The notes under the pieces are model-generated. The model saw nothing but the letters and a program-made list of their open reading frames with translations. It had not been told where the DNA came from and did not search any database. Positions 1 through 7,451 of a DNA stretch of 8,878 nt are shown one piece after another. The position numbers and the translations under genes were made by a program. Numbering within the stretch: position 1 is the stretch's first letter; each line of letters starts with the position of its first letter. Origin of the DNA: Calditrichota bacterium (GTDB lineage: Bacteria > Calditrichota > Calditrichia > RBG-13-44-9 > J075); contig JAJRYW010000307.1 of the NCBI GenBank assembly GCA_024275555.1, positions 1-8,878 of the forward strand, written 5' to 3'.

Positions 1-1155
1 AACATGGCTGGTCGCGGTACGGATATCAAGCTGGGCCGGGGCGTTCTGGGAGAAATCCCCCGGGAAAACGACGACCCGAATACGCCCTATGGTTTGCACA
101 TCATCGGCACCGAGCGCCATGAGTCGCGCCGGATTGACCGCCAGTTGCGCGGCCGGGCCGGCCGGCAGGGAGACCCGGGGGCCAGCCGCTTCTTTATCTC
201 GCTGGAAGACGACCTGATGCGCCTCTTCGGTTCGGACCGCCTGATTAAAATTATGGATCGCCTGGGGGCGGAAGACGGCGAGATGATTACCCACTCCATG
301 GTCACCAAAGCGATTGAAAAAGCCCAAAAACGCGTGGAAACCCAAAACTTTGGCATCCGCAAGCACCTGCTGGAATATGATGATGTCATGAACAAACAGC
401 GCACCGTGATTTATGCACGGCGCCGGAAAACCCTGATGGGCGAGAATACCCGCGAAGACCTAATCGAGATGCTGGATGAATTCCTGGACGCCCAGTTCGA
501 GTTGTACGTTCTGGAACGGCGTCATCCCGAAGACTGGGACCTGGAGGCCCTGACCGACGTGGTCTTACGCACCTTAATGATCGACTTGAAACTCCTCGGC
601 GATGATATTTACACAATGAGCCCGGAGGAAATACGGGAATATATCAAAACCGAGGCGCTGAAACTTTACGACTATAAAAAAGAAGTGGTAGATGAAAAAC
701 TGCTGAAGGATTTTGAAAAATGGATCACTCTGCGGGTGATTGACGAGCATTGGAAAGATCATCTCCACCAGATGGATATGCTGAAAGAGGGCATCGGCCT
801 GCGCGCTTACGGGCAGAAAGACCCCCTGATGGAGTATAAAAAAGAAGCCTACAACATGTTTGTGGAGCTGATCGACGCCATCAATCAGAAGACCCTGGAG
901 ATGCTCTGGCGCACCGAGTTTGTGGAAACGCCGCAGACCCGCAAAGGCGGGCCGTCCCGGATGGTGCTGGTGCACCAGGAAACCACCAATATGGGAATTC
1001 TGAACCGCCAGAAAGAAACCGCCACGGAAAAGGCGTCCAAACAGCGCGGCAGCCAATCCAAGACGGTGCGGGTGGAACAGCGGGTTGGACGGAATGAACC
1101 CTGCCCCTGCGGGAGCGGAAAGAAATACAAAAAGTGTTGCGGCGCCAATAACTAA
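1..1155 (+). CDS. secA: Preprotein translocase ATPase SecA, C-terminal part (5' end outside the window)
   Basis: SecA is the cytoplasmic motor ATPase that pushes unfolded preproteins through the SecYEG channel. The reading frame is open from base 1, and the first codon (Asn) belongs to the conserved motif N-M-A-G-R-G-T-D-I, so the ATG at base 4 is internal and not a start. Visible in order are the end of the second nucleotide-binding domain, with the arginine-finger motif Q-L-R-G-R-A-G-R-Q-G-D-P-G around residues 48-60, and the helical scaffold and wing region. The two-helix-finger segment follows (D-E-H-W-K-D-H-L to A-Y-G-Q-K-D-P, roughly bases 742-830). A variable linker leads to the C-terminal zinc-binding tail R-N-E-P-C-P-C-G-S-G-K-K-Y-K-K-C-C-G, with its four ligand cysteines near bases 1102-1140. 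The last ligand is Cys where E. coli has His, a common variant. About 384 codons are present against a usual 800-1100, so more than half lies upstream. Identity is certain. Confidence 0.98.
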   Translation, partial: NMAGRGTDIKLGRGVLGEIPRENDDPNTPYGLHIIGTERHESRRIDRQLRGRAGRQGDPGASRFFISLEDDLMRLFGSDRLIKIMDRLGAEDGEMITHSMVTKAIEKAQKRVETQNFGIRKHLLEYDDVMNKQRTVIYARRRKTLMGENTREDLIEMLDEFLDAQFELYVLERRHPEDWDLEALTDVVLRTLMIDLKLLGDDIYTMSPEEIREYIKTEALKLYDYKKEVVDEKLLKDFEKWITLRVIDEHWKDHLHQMDMLKEGIGLRAYGQKDPLMEYKKEAYNMFVELIDAINQKTLEMLWRTEFVETPQTRKGGPSRMVLVHQETTNMGILNRQKETATEKASKQRGSQSKTVRVEQRVGRNEPCPCGSGKKYKKCCGANN

Positions 1156-1174
1156 GCCAAGCGAATCATTTGTT

Positions 1175-1209
1175 AAAAGGCCCGGGGAGAAATCTCCGGG
1201 CCTTTTTTT
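1175..1209. terminator. Shared intrinsic terminator between convergent secA and the hybrid kinase gene
   Basis: An 11-base-pair perfect stem (AAAAGGCCCGG at 1175-1185 pairing with 1196-1206) closes a 10-base loop. It is followed on the plus strand by a run of seven T (1203-1209), twenty bases after the secA stop. Read on the minus strand, the GC-rich core is followed by TTTT then AACA, so it can also end the kinase transcript, though with a weaker T run. The kinase stop codon (1208-1210) lies at the edge of the T run, so the two genes share this element. Confidence 0.9.
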
Positions 1210-3589
1210 ATTCTGCAAAAGAAGTTTGCAGCAGTTTCTTAATTTCCATCTCCAGTGCAGCCCGCTTGATCGGTTTGGAGACATAGCTGTCCATCCCGCA
1301 TTCCAGGCATCGTTCCCGGTCGCCCTTCATGGCATGGGCGGTTAAAGCAATTATGGGAATATGCGCGCCGGTAACCTGTTCCTGTTCCCGAATCTTGACT
1401 GTCGCAGTCATTCCATCCATTTCCGGCATTTGAATGTCCATCAGGATCAAATCAAATTCTCCGTTCTGCCATAACTCCAGGGCTTCTTTTCCGTTGTTGG
1501 CTACCTCCACCTGGTAATTCATTTTTTGCAACAAACGGAAGGCTAATTTTTGATTGACAATATTATCCTCCACCAGCAATATCCGGTAGGAGACCCGTTT
1601 TTCCCGGACACTGTGGCGGGTTACGATCTCCTTGTTATCCCGGGGCAGTTGACCGCTTTTCAAGGTCATTAAGATGCCGTCGATCAAGTCGGAAGTGCTG
1701 ATGGGCTTGGTCAGGTACCCGCCGATTTTCAAGTCTCTGCAGCGTTGCATATCTCCGCGTTTTCCGGCGGATGTCAGGATCATCAGCGGCGTGTGCGATA
1801 GCAGGGGGTCTTTGCGGATTTCTTCGGCCAGCATAAAGCCATCCATCAGGGGCATGTGCACATCCAGCAGGGCCAGCCCGAACGGTTTGCCCTGTTGGGC
1901 GGCTTCCCGCATTTTAAGCAGCGCCGCCGGGCCGTCATTGGCTGTCTCGGTGGGGAATTGCAGATGGCCCAGCATATCGGTTAAAAAGCGCCGGTTGGTG
2001 GCGTTGTCGTCAACAATCAGCACCGAAACCTGGCCGAGATCCTGTAATCTGGCCATCGGCTGATCCTCCGGCTGCACATCCTGAATGTCAAAAACAGCCG
2101 TAAAATGGAAGCGCGTTCCCGGGCCTTCGTTGGCCAGGCTAAAGGTCTTTACCGGGCTTTCCACCCAGATTTCGCCTCCCATCAATTGCACCAGTTGGGA
2201 GGAAATGGTCAGGCCCAGCCCGGTCCCCCCGAATTCGCGGGTGGTGGAACTGTCCGCCTGTTCGAAGGAGCGGAAAATTTTGCCCTGTTTCTCGGCCGGA
2301 ATACCAATCCCGGTATCGGTCACCTGGAAGTGCAGACAGGTCTGTTTCTCTTTATTCCATTTCTGTTCAATGATCAGTACAATTTCCCCGATTTCGGTAA
2401 ACTTGATGGAGTTGCCGATCAGGTTTACCAGGATTTGCCGCAGGCGGCCCGGATCGCCGAAGAGGTGCTCGGGTATCTTGGGGTCTACATAGTAGAGCAA
2501 CTCCAAATCTTTCTGATGGGCGCGTATCGCCAGGGTTTTGATGGTCTCCCGTAAACTGTCGCGCAGGTTAAATTTGATCGGCGCGAGTTCCAGCTTTCCC
2601 GCTTCGATTTTGGAAAAGTCCAGGATGTCGTTAATAATCACCAGCAGCGATTCAGCGGAATTTTTAACCAACTCCAAATACTCGCGCTGTTCCTGGGAGA
2701 GTTCGGTTTCCAGGGCCAGCTCGGTCATGCCTAAAATCCCGTTCATGGGAGTGCGAATCTCGTGGCTCATATTGGCCAGAAATTCGCTTTTGGCGATGTT
2801 CGCGGATTCTGCGGCGTCTTTGGCGGCTTTCAGTTCCTGCTCCGCCTTTTTTCGCTCGCTGATGTCCTGGGCAACCCCGCTTAAAGCACGGATATTGCCT
2901 TCATCATCATAGATGACCGAGGTGGAAAGAAAAATCGGAAATTCGCTGCCGTCTTTGCGGCAATTCCAGAGTTCCCCTTTCCAGCCCCCGTTTAAAGTCT
3001 CCTGCAAAATGCCCGACAACACCTCGGATGAATTGTGCTCCGAACGCAAAATACTGATATGTTTACCCAGCACCTCGTATTCATTCTCATAACCGTAAAT
3101 CTGTAAAAAAGCTTTGTTGACAAAGATCAGCCGGTTTTCCAGGTCGGTGATGGTGACGCTCTCATTGATGGAGGTGATAGCGTGGCTCAGCAACCGGAAC
3201 TGTTCTTTGGCTTTACGGTTTTTCAGTGCGTTGGCAATTACCAGGGGAAGATTGCGCAGGTACTGGCGACCGGAATCTTTGATCAGGTAATCGTAGGCGC
3301 CGGCTTTCATCACCCGGGCCGCCGCTTCTTCTTCACCGGGGCGGGTCGCTACAATTACCGGGGCCTCTTTGGTCAGCTTCAGTATATCAAACGCGGTGCC
3401 GTCTTCCAGGGAATAATTGGTCAGAATTACCTCAAAATCCTGCTCGTTAAAGGTTCTGAGGGTTTGAAAAATCGACTCGACAAAACATACCTGGTAGGGC
3501 AGGTCGGTTTTCTTTAACCAGGCCTGCAACGCCTTGCGATCGGTGGGATTATTTTCAACAACTAAAAGAGAAATCTTATCCGGCTTCAT
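1208..3589 (-). CDS. Soluble hybrid sensor histidine kinase: pseudo-REC, PAS, HisKA, HATPase, REC, REC
   Basis: This 793-residue protein senses a signal and passes phosphate from His to Asp in a phosphorelay. An N-terminal receiver-like domain spans about residues 5-125. A PAS domain with its PAC end follows (about 132-250, ending Q-D-I-S-E-R-K-K). A charged linker helix leads to HisKA with the phospho-acceptor H276 in S-H-E-I-R-T-P-M-N-G. The HATPase domain has N389 and N393 of the N box, D425-T-G-I-G-I and G454-G-T-G-L-G-L. Two canonical receivers follow: D527/D528, D576, T606, K628, and E674/D675, D718, T750, K772. The first receiver has N58 in place of the phosphorylated Asp and E12-N13 in place of the acidic pair, while T82 and K104 remain. 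No membrane segment, HAMP or C-terminal HPt is seen, so the protein is cytoplasmic and an HPt partner may be encoded elsewhere. The ATG at 3587-3589 has AAGGA six bases upstream. The signal and the output are unknown. Confidence 0.95.
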   Translation of the reverse strand: MKPDKISLLVVENNPTDRKALQAWLKKTDLPYQVCFVESIFQTLRTFNEQDFEVILTNYSLEDGTAFDILKLTKEAPVIVATRPGEEEAAARVMKAGAYDYLIKDSGRQYLRNLPLVIANALKNRKAKEQFRLLSHAITSINESVTITDLENRLIFVNKAFLQIYGYENEYEVLGKHISILRSEHNSSEVLSGILQETLNGGWKGELWNCRKDGSEFPIFLSTSVIYDDEGNIRALSGVAQDISERKKAEQELKAAKDAAESANIAKSEFLANMSHEIRTPMNGILGMTELALETELSQEQREYLELVKNSAESLLVIINDILDFSKIEAGKLELAPIKFNLRDSLRETIKTLAIRAHQKDLELLYYVDPKIPEHLFGDPGRLRQILVNLIGNSIKFTEIGEIVLIIEQKWNKEKQTCLHFQVTDTGIGIPAEKQGKIFRSFEQADSSTTREFGGTGLGLTISSQLVQLMGGEIWVESPVKTFSLANEGPGTRFHFTAVFDIQDVQPEDQPMARLQDLGQVSVLIVDDNATNRRFLTDMLGHLQFPTETANDGPAALLKMREAAQQGKPFGLALLDVHMPLMDGFMLAEEIRKDPLLSHTPLMILTSAGKRGDMQRCRDLKIGGYLTKPISTSDLIDGILMTLKSGQLPRDNKEIVTRHSVREKRVSYRILLVEDNIVNQKLAFRLLQKMNYQVEVANNGKEALELWQNGEFDLILMDIQMPEMDGMTATVKIREQEQVTGAHIPIIALTAHAMKGDRERCLECGMDSYVSKPIKRAALEMEIKKLLQTSFAE

Positions 3590-3725
3590 TCGCTATCCTT
3601 AAATAGAATCGTCTTTCGATGTTGTTTGCCATATTTGGTAAAGTAGGGCGCCGTTTTCAATATGCGAAAAAATTAATTACACTCGGGTTCCTTCTCCTGG
3701 AATCATCGGCCGGAAGAGTGGTATT

Positions 3726-3755
3726 TTTATAGAATTAGGATGAATTTTCAGACAA
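3726..3755 (-). promoter_or_regulatory. Candidate sigma-70-like promoter for the hybrid kinase
   Basis: On the minus strand, TTGTCT (3750-3755) is followed after 18 bases by TATAAA (3726-3731), each close to the consensus -35 and -10 boxes. It would give a leader of roughly 130 bases before the kinase ATG. This rests on pattern matching only. The region is AT-rich, and lineages such as Bacteroidota use a different promoter consensus. Confidence 0.35.
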
Positions 3756-3880
3756 TGCCAAATTGCTCACACTTGGCCTGCTGCGGTCTTGTTGCGGGTA
3801 AAATACAATCGTGACATCAAGGGAAGCGATGGGTCAATTCTTCCTGAAGGCGGCGGGTTTTATCCCTAAATCCCGGAAAT

Positions 3881-3897
3881 GGCAGGCGCCGCCTGCC
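3881..3897. other. GC-rich hairpin downstream of the lipoprotein gene, possible weak terminator
   Basis: GGCAGGC and GCCTGCC flank three bases, giving a 7-base-pair GC-rich stem about 30 bases past the lipoprotein stop. On the minus strand it is followed by ATTTCCGGGATT rather than a T run, so it is at best a weak intrinsic terminator. It could equally stabilise the mRNA 3' end. An alternative longer-range pairing exists between 3848-3854 and 3888-3894 (AGGCGGC with GCCGCCT). Confidence 0.35.
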
Positions 3898-3925
3898 TTA
3901 GTTTATCAGAGAACCTGGTTTCGGT

Positions 3926-4798
3926 TTACTTAAATTCCAGCGTCGGATGGGTGCTGGTGTCTACCGCAGCGCTATCCGGCTTTACCGTATCTTCCTGAGG
4001 GGCCGGAGCCGGTTTCTTTTCCGGAGGCTGTTTTTCCTCCGCTTTCGTTGTATCGGGTACGGTCGGAGATTCACCGAAGGAAGGATAAGGAGGGCTCTCC
4101 TGCCCGGCCCCGGAAACCTCGTCACTTTTTTGCTCCTGTGTGGGCAGCAGACCGCTTTCCTGGTACTCGGCCCGGCGTTCCAGCTTTATGCGCAAGGCGG
4201 CAATGCTTTGCTCTGCTTTGGCGGCCCACTCGCTGCCTTCATAAACCGTCATCGTATTTTGGTAGGCTTGCATGGCCTGCTGATTATCATCCAGCTTTTC
4301 CAGCAGCACGCCGATTTTATATTGGGCAAAACTCTTCGCCTCGTTGTCATTGCTGTTGGGGTAGTCGATGGCCTTTTTATAGTAGTCGATGGCGGTTTTA
4401 TAGTCGCTGCTTCCTTCCCCGGTCAGTTGCTCGGAAATGCCGGCGCTGCGCTCATAAAATTCGGCAATGGCGTTGTAGACGTTGGGTACTTTGCTGGGAA
4501 TAAGATTCTCCCGGAGCAGATTGTAGAGCAGGTCAAACTCTTTTTCGTAATTCTTGAGCGCCCCATAGCTGCGGCTCAGCCCGATTGCCGCATCGATGTA
4601 CTCCTGGCTGGTGGGATAATTGTAGTAGACAATCCCATAAGCGCGGAAGGCATTCTCGAAATCCTGGTTCTTGTAAAACTGATCGCCCAGTTTTAGCAGT
4701 TCGGCCGGTTGATCGGTTTCGGAAATGGGATTACGGATTTCCTTTTTGCCGCAGCCTCCCAAAAAGAGAAGAATGATGAAGATTGAAATCCAGCGCAT
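3926..4798 (-). CDS. Outer-membrane-type TPR lipoprotein with a proline- and glutamate-rich tail
   Basis: This 290-residue protein begins with a lipoprotein signal peptide: M-R-W, then a hydrophobic stretch (residues 4-13) and lipobox L-G-G-C, with the lipidated cysteine at C16. The next residues are Gly-Lys, so by the E. coli rule there is no Asp at +2 to retain it in the inner membrane. Residues about 33-190 look like degenerate tetratricopeptide helices (33-62, 66-96, 105-147 and 157-187), the last two carrying A-I-D-Y-Y-K-K-A-I and Q-A-M-Q-A-Y-Q-N-T. Such units scaffold protein complexes, as in BamD-like or YbgF-like proteins, but I cannot assign it to either. From about residue 215 the chain is low-complexity, rich in Pro, Glu, Lys, Ser and Thr, and probably unstructured. 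A strong AGGAGG lies five bases before the ATG. The gene starts 67 bases after the amidohydrolase stop, so the two are probably co-transcribed. The architecture is clear but the function is unknown. Confidence 0.85.
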   Translation of the reverse strand: MRWISIFIILLFLGGCGKKEIRNPISETDQPAELLKLGDQFYKNQDFENAFRAYGIVYYNYPTSQEYIDAAIGLSRSYGALKNYEKEFDLLYNLLRENLIPSKVPNVYNAIAEFYERSAGISEQLTGEGSSDYKTAIDYYKKAIDYPNSNDNEAKSFAQYKIGVLLEKLDDNQQAMQAYQNTMTVYEGSEWAAKAEQSIAALRIKLERRAEYQESGLLPTQEQKSDEVSGAGQESPPYPSFGESPTVPDTTKAEEKQPPEKKPAPAPQEDTVKPDSAAVDTSTHPTLEFK

Positions 4799-4865
4799 GA
4801 ATGCCTCCTAAAATTCGCTTTGTGTCTGGGGTCTACCTTCCCGGCGCTATGTAGTTCCCGTAAAC

Positions 4866-6176
4866 TTATAATGACGCCTGCTCAATTTCTGCACATACCC
4901 GGCGGGCGGCGGCAATCAGGGAGGATGGATCCGGGTAAGCCCGGGGAATGCCCTCCCTCACCACCCACTCTCCGTCTACCATTACATGGCGTACATCCCG
5001 GGATTGTGCAGAGTACACTATTTGAGACACTACATTATCGACGGGATTTGCGTGAACTTTATTCAGATCTAAGATCGTTAAATCGGCAAATTTCCCCGGT
5101 TCGATACTGCCGATTTGATGTTCCATCCCCAGGGTTTTTGCGCCGAAAACGGTGGCCATATCCAGCACATCCTGCGCTTTAATGGAGGCGACGCCGTGGT
5201 TGGGTTTGTGGATTAAGGCCGCCAGGCGCATATCCATAAAAATATCCATGTTATTGTTGCAGGGAGCGCCGTCCGAGCCGAGCGATACGTTGACGCCCAT
5301 CTTCAGCATCCGGGGGATATTGGCATAACCGGAGCCCAGCTTCAAATTGGCGGCGGGGCAGTGCAGTACATTAATCCCGTATTCCCGCAAGTACTCGAAT
5401 TCCTGGTCGGTTAGCCAAATGCAATGGGCCAGGCAGAGTTTGGGAGAAGCCAGTCCCTCCTGCACAAAAAATTCCACATTGGAGTAGCCGGTCTGTTCTT
5501 TGACAATGGCCAGTTCGGTGCGATTCTCCGAGGAATGGGTATGGATAATCAGGTCGTATTTGCGGGCCAGGTCGGCGACGCCTGCCCAGAGTTCCGGAGA
5601 GCAGGTCAACACGAACCGGGGCGCCAGGGCATAGCCAATCCGGCCTCCGGCAGCGCCATGCCACTTTTGGATCAGCGCTTCGGTGGAGGCCAGCACCTCC
5701 CCGGTCTCCTCCCGATAAAGTTGATCGCCGGCGTCCATCATCACTTTGCCGGAAAAACCGCGCACCCCGCTCCGCTCCATTTCCCGGAAAACCATCTCCA
5801 TATGGCGGCCGGCCCCCATATCCAGGATGGTGGTCACCCCGCTGGACAACATTTCCGAAAGCCCCAATTGCGCGGAAACACCCAGAGACTCCGGGGTGTG
5901 ATGATTTTCCAGGGGCCAGATATAGCGGGTCAGCCAATCCAGCAACTCCAGGTCGTCGGCCAGATTGCGAAACAGGGTCTGGCAAAGATGCACATGGGTC
6001 TGGATAAGCCCGGGGATGACCGTCAGACCGCTCAAATCCATTTCGGGAACGCCGGGATTGCCCAGCGAAGGACCGATTTCTATGATTTTATTTTCTTTAA
6101 TCAACAGATCGCCGTGGAGTACCTCCCGACCCGGGTTCTGGGTTACAATGGTCGCATTCGTCAGCAAAATATTCAT
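4866..6176 (-). CDS. Amidohydrolase of the 5'-deoxyadenosine / methylthioadenosine deaminase type
   Basis: This is a metal-dependent hydrolase (436 residues, the usual length) that most likely deaminates an adenosine-type nucleoside to the inosine form in the cytoplasm, for salvage of 5'-deoxyadenosine, methylthioadenosine or S-adenosylhomocysteine. The TIM-barrel metal site can be read directly: H61-V-H63 in P-G-L-I-Q-T-H-V-H-L, H214 in H-T-H-S-S-E with catalytic candidate E217, H251 in L-A-H-C-I-W-L, and D302 in L-G-S-D-G-A-P-C-N-N-N. The N-terminal strand and C-terminal segment (E-P-G-K-F-A-D-L-T-I-L-D, about residues 360-375) form the usual small beta domain. The signatures D-D-L-E-L-L-D-W-L and G-A-P-C-N-N-N resemble, from memory, the DadD/MtaD group more than TrzN or AtzA triazine hydrolases, which share the fold. 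One small oddity is H-C-P-A-A-N where Ser is common at the fifth position. AGGA lies six bases before the ATG. The family is certain; the substrate is inferred. Confidence 0.92.
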   Translation of the reverse strand: MNILLTNATIVTQNPGREVLHGDLLIKENKIIEIGPSLGNPGVPEMDLSGLTVIPGLIQTHVHLCQTLFRNLADDLELLDWLTRYIWPLENHHTPESLGVSAQLGLSEMLSSGVTTILDMGAGRHMEMVFREMERSGVRGFSGKVMMDAGDQLYREETGEVLASTEALIQKWHGAAGGRIGYALAPRFVLTCSPELWAGVADLARKYDLIIHTHSSENRTELAIVKEQTGYSNVEFFVQEGLASPKLCLAHCIWLTDQEFEYLREYGINVLHCPAANLKLGSGYANIPRMLKMGVNVSLGSDGAPCNNNMDIFMDMRLAALIHKPNHGVASIKAQDVLDMATVFGAKTLGMEHQIGSIEPGKFADLTILDLNKVHANPVDNVVSQIVYSAQSRDVRHVMVDGEWVVREGIPRAYPDPSSLIAAARRVCAEIEQASL

Positions 6177-6219
6177 AACTCATCCTATCTGATTCTGTAT
6201 GTGTAATCAAAAGCGGAAA

Positions 6220-6248
6220 AATTTACCCGATGGGATAAGAAGAAGCAA
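6220..6248 (-). promoter_or_regulatory. Candidate promoter for the amidohydrolase-lipoprotein unit
   Basis: On the minus strand, TTGCTT (6243-6248) is followed after 17 bases by TAAATT (6220-6225). This would give a leader of about 40 bases before the ATG at 6174-6176. The spacing is ideal and the -10 box is fair. It is a pattern match only. Confidence 0.38.
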
Positions 6249-6305
6249 GAGAATTCCCGGTAAATGTCGCTTGCTCGCCTAATCTTTGCGGGTTATATTT
6301 TTGGC

Positions 6306-6334
6306 TTAAATTTGGGAGTCGGAGAATGTATACT
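6306..6334 (+). promoter_or_regulatory. Candidate promoter for gap
   Basis: TATACT (6329-6334) is a good -10 box. Seventeen bases upstream lies TTAAAT (6306-6311), a poor -35 box. Transcription would start near 6341, leaving a leader of about 100 bases before gap. A TTGACG at 6398-6403 looks like a better -35 box but has no matching -10 at the right distance before the gap ribosome-binding site. Confidence 0.3.
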
Positions 6335-6440
6335 ATTCATTCAGCCTGCATAAAAATCTGCCGATATTGTCATATTGATTTCCACGAAACTTTAGACTTG
6401 ACGATTTGTTGTTCTATTTAAAACCAACAAGGAGAAAGCG

Positions 6441-7442
6441 ATGTCTATACGTGTAGCGATTAACGGATTTGGCCGGATAGGCCGTCTGGTGTTCAAGGCC
6501 ATGCAACATCAGGCAGATATTGAAATCCTGGCCATTAACGACATTACCGACGCCGCGACGCTGGCCCATTTGCTTAAATACGATTCCGTGCATGGGCGCT
6601 ATCCGGTTTCCGTGTCTGCCCAGGGCGATTACCTGATTGCCGGCGACCGCAAAGTGAAAATCCTGGCCGAGCGCAACCCGGCCGACCTGCCCTGGAAAGA
6701 TATGGGCGTGGATTATGTGATCGAATCTACCGGGATTTTCCGCAACCGGGAGAAGATGAGCTTGCACCTGGAAGCCGGCGCCAGCAAAGTTATTTTAACC
6801 GCCCCGGCCAAAGGCGATTTGGATAACACCGTGGTGATGGGGGTAAATGATGACACGCTGGTCCCCGAGCATGTGCTGGTTTCCAACGCTTCCTGCACCA
6901 CCAATTGCCTGGCGCCCGTGGCCAAGGTGCTCAACGACACCTTCGGAATCAAACGCGGCTGGATGACTACCATCCACGGCTACACCAACGATCAGCGTAT
7001 TCTGGATTTACCGCACAGCGATTTGCGCCGCGCCCGCGCGGCGGCGATGAACATCATCCCCACCACGACCGGCGCCGCCAAAGCGGTGGGATTGGCCATT
7101 CCCAGCTTAAAAGGCAAACTGGACGGCATCGCCATACGGGTGCCGGTGCCGGACGGCTCCCTGGTGGATTTGGTGGCGGAACTGCACCAGGAAGTAAACG
7201 CCGATGAAATCAACCAGGCCATTCAGGACGCCGCCAACGGGCCCATGAAAGGCATTCTGGAATACTGCACCGACCCGATTGTCTCCTCGGATATTATCGG
7301 CAATCCCGCCTCCAGCATTTTTGATGCGCTCTCCACAAAAGTGATGGACGGCAACCTGGTAAAGGTAATCTCCTGGTATGACAATGAATGGGGGTATTCC
7401 AACCGCACCGTGGATATCCTGAAAAAGATGGCTACCCTGTAA
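6441..7442 (+). CDS. gap: Glyceraldehyde-3-phosphate dehydrogenase, type I, NAD-dependent glycolytic form
   Basis: GAPDH oxidises and phosphorylates glyceraldehyde 3-phosphate to 1,3-bisphosphoglycerate with NAD in the cytoplasm, as a tetramer. The 333 residues match the family length. The Rossmann motif N-G-F-G-R-I-G-R is at 8-15. The catalytic nucleophile C152 lies in S-N-A-S-C-T-T-N-C-L-A-P, and its partner H179 in T-I-H-G-Y-T-N-D-Q. Substrate-binding R233 and the C-terminal W-Y-D-N-E-W-G-Y-S are intact. D34 after the second strand, and L190-P191 in L-D-L-P-H, are the residue types known to favour NAD over NADP in glycolytic forms of this family, so I infer a glycolytic GapA-type enzyme rather than the anabolic GapB type. 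AAGGAG lies six bases before the ATG. It is followed by its own terminator and then pgk, which uses its product. Identity is certain. Confidence 0.98.
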   Translation: MSIRVAINGFGRIGRLVFKAMQHQADIEILAINDITDAATLAHLLKYDSVHGRYPVSVSAQGDYLIAGDRKVKILAERNPADLPWKDMGVDYVIESTGIFRNREKMSLHLEAGASKVILTAPAKGDLDNTVVMGVNDDTLVPEHVLVSNASCTTNCLAPVAKVLNDTFGIKRGWMTTIHGYTNDQRILDLPHSDLRRARAAAMNIIPTTTGAAKAVGLAIPSLKGKLDGIAIRVPVPDGSLVDLVAELHQEVNADEINQAIQDAANGPMKGILEYCTDPIVSSDIIGNPASSIFDALSTKVMDGNLVKVISWYDNEWGYSNRTVDILKKMATL

Positions 7443-7451
7443 CAAGGTTTA

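Larger units (their letters stand above)
3590..3925. other. Intergenic region between the TPR lipoprotein and kinase genes
   Basis: These 336 bases contain no gene I can support. They hold the kinase ribosome-binding site (AAGGA on the minus strand, 3596-3600), a candidate minus-strand promoter (3726-3755), and a GC-rich hairpin (3881-3897) just past the lipoprotein gene. A short inverted repeat GCCAA...TTGGC at about 3757-3777 is too small to interpret. The size of the gap and the promoter candidate suggest the kinase can be transcribed separately from the lipoprotein gene. Confidence 0.6.
6177..6440. other. Divergent intergenic region between the amidohydrolase gene and gap
   Basis: The 264 bases separate two divergently transcribed units and are more AT-rich than the flanking genes. 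They contain a candidate promoter for each direction, the amidohydrolase ribosome-binding site (AGGA on the minus strand, 6183-6186) and that of gap (AAGGAG, 6429-6434). I see no hairpin, riboswitch-like fold or small gene that I would defend. Confidence 0.6.

Noticed and set aside
574..1284. 236-codon open frame on the minus strand
   Set aside because: It is antisense to secA, crosses the shared terminator, and its translation has no recognisable motif. secA on the other strand explains the region fully.
3947..4696. 249-codon open frame on the plus strand
   Set aside because: It is the mirror of the TPR lipoprotein gene. The minus-strand reading has a signal peptide, lipobox, TPR pattern and AGGAGG; this one has none of these and reads as low-complexity, Arg-, Phe- and Gly-rich sequence.
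5424..6206. 260-codon open frame on the plus strand
   Set aside because: It is antisense to the amidohydrolase, whose metal-binding motifs are intact on the minus strand. Long antisense frames are expected in coding DNA of this composition.
6398..6426. TTGACG as the -35 box of a gap promoter
   Set aside because: Seventeen bases downstream is AAACCA, not a -10 box, and the site would run into the ribosome-binding region.
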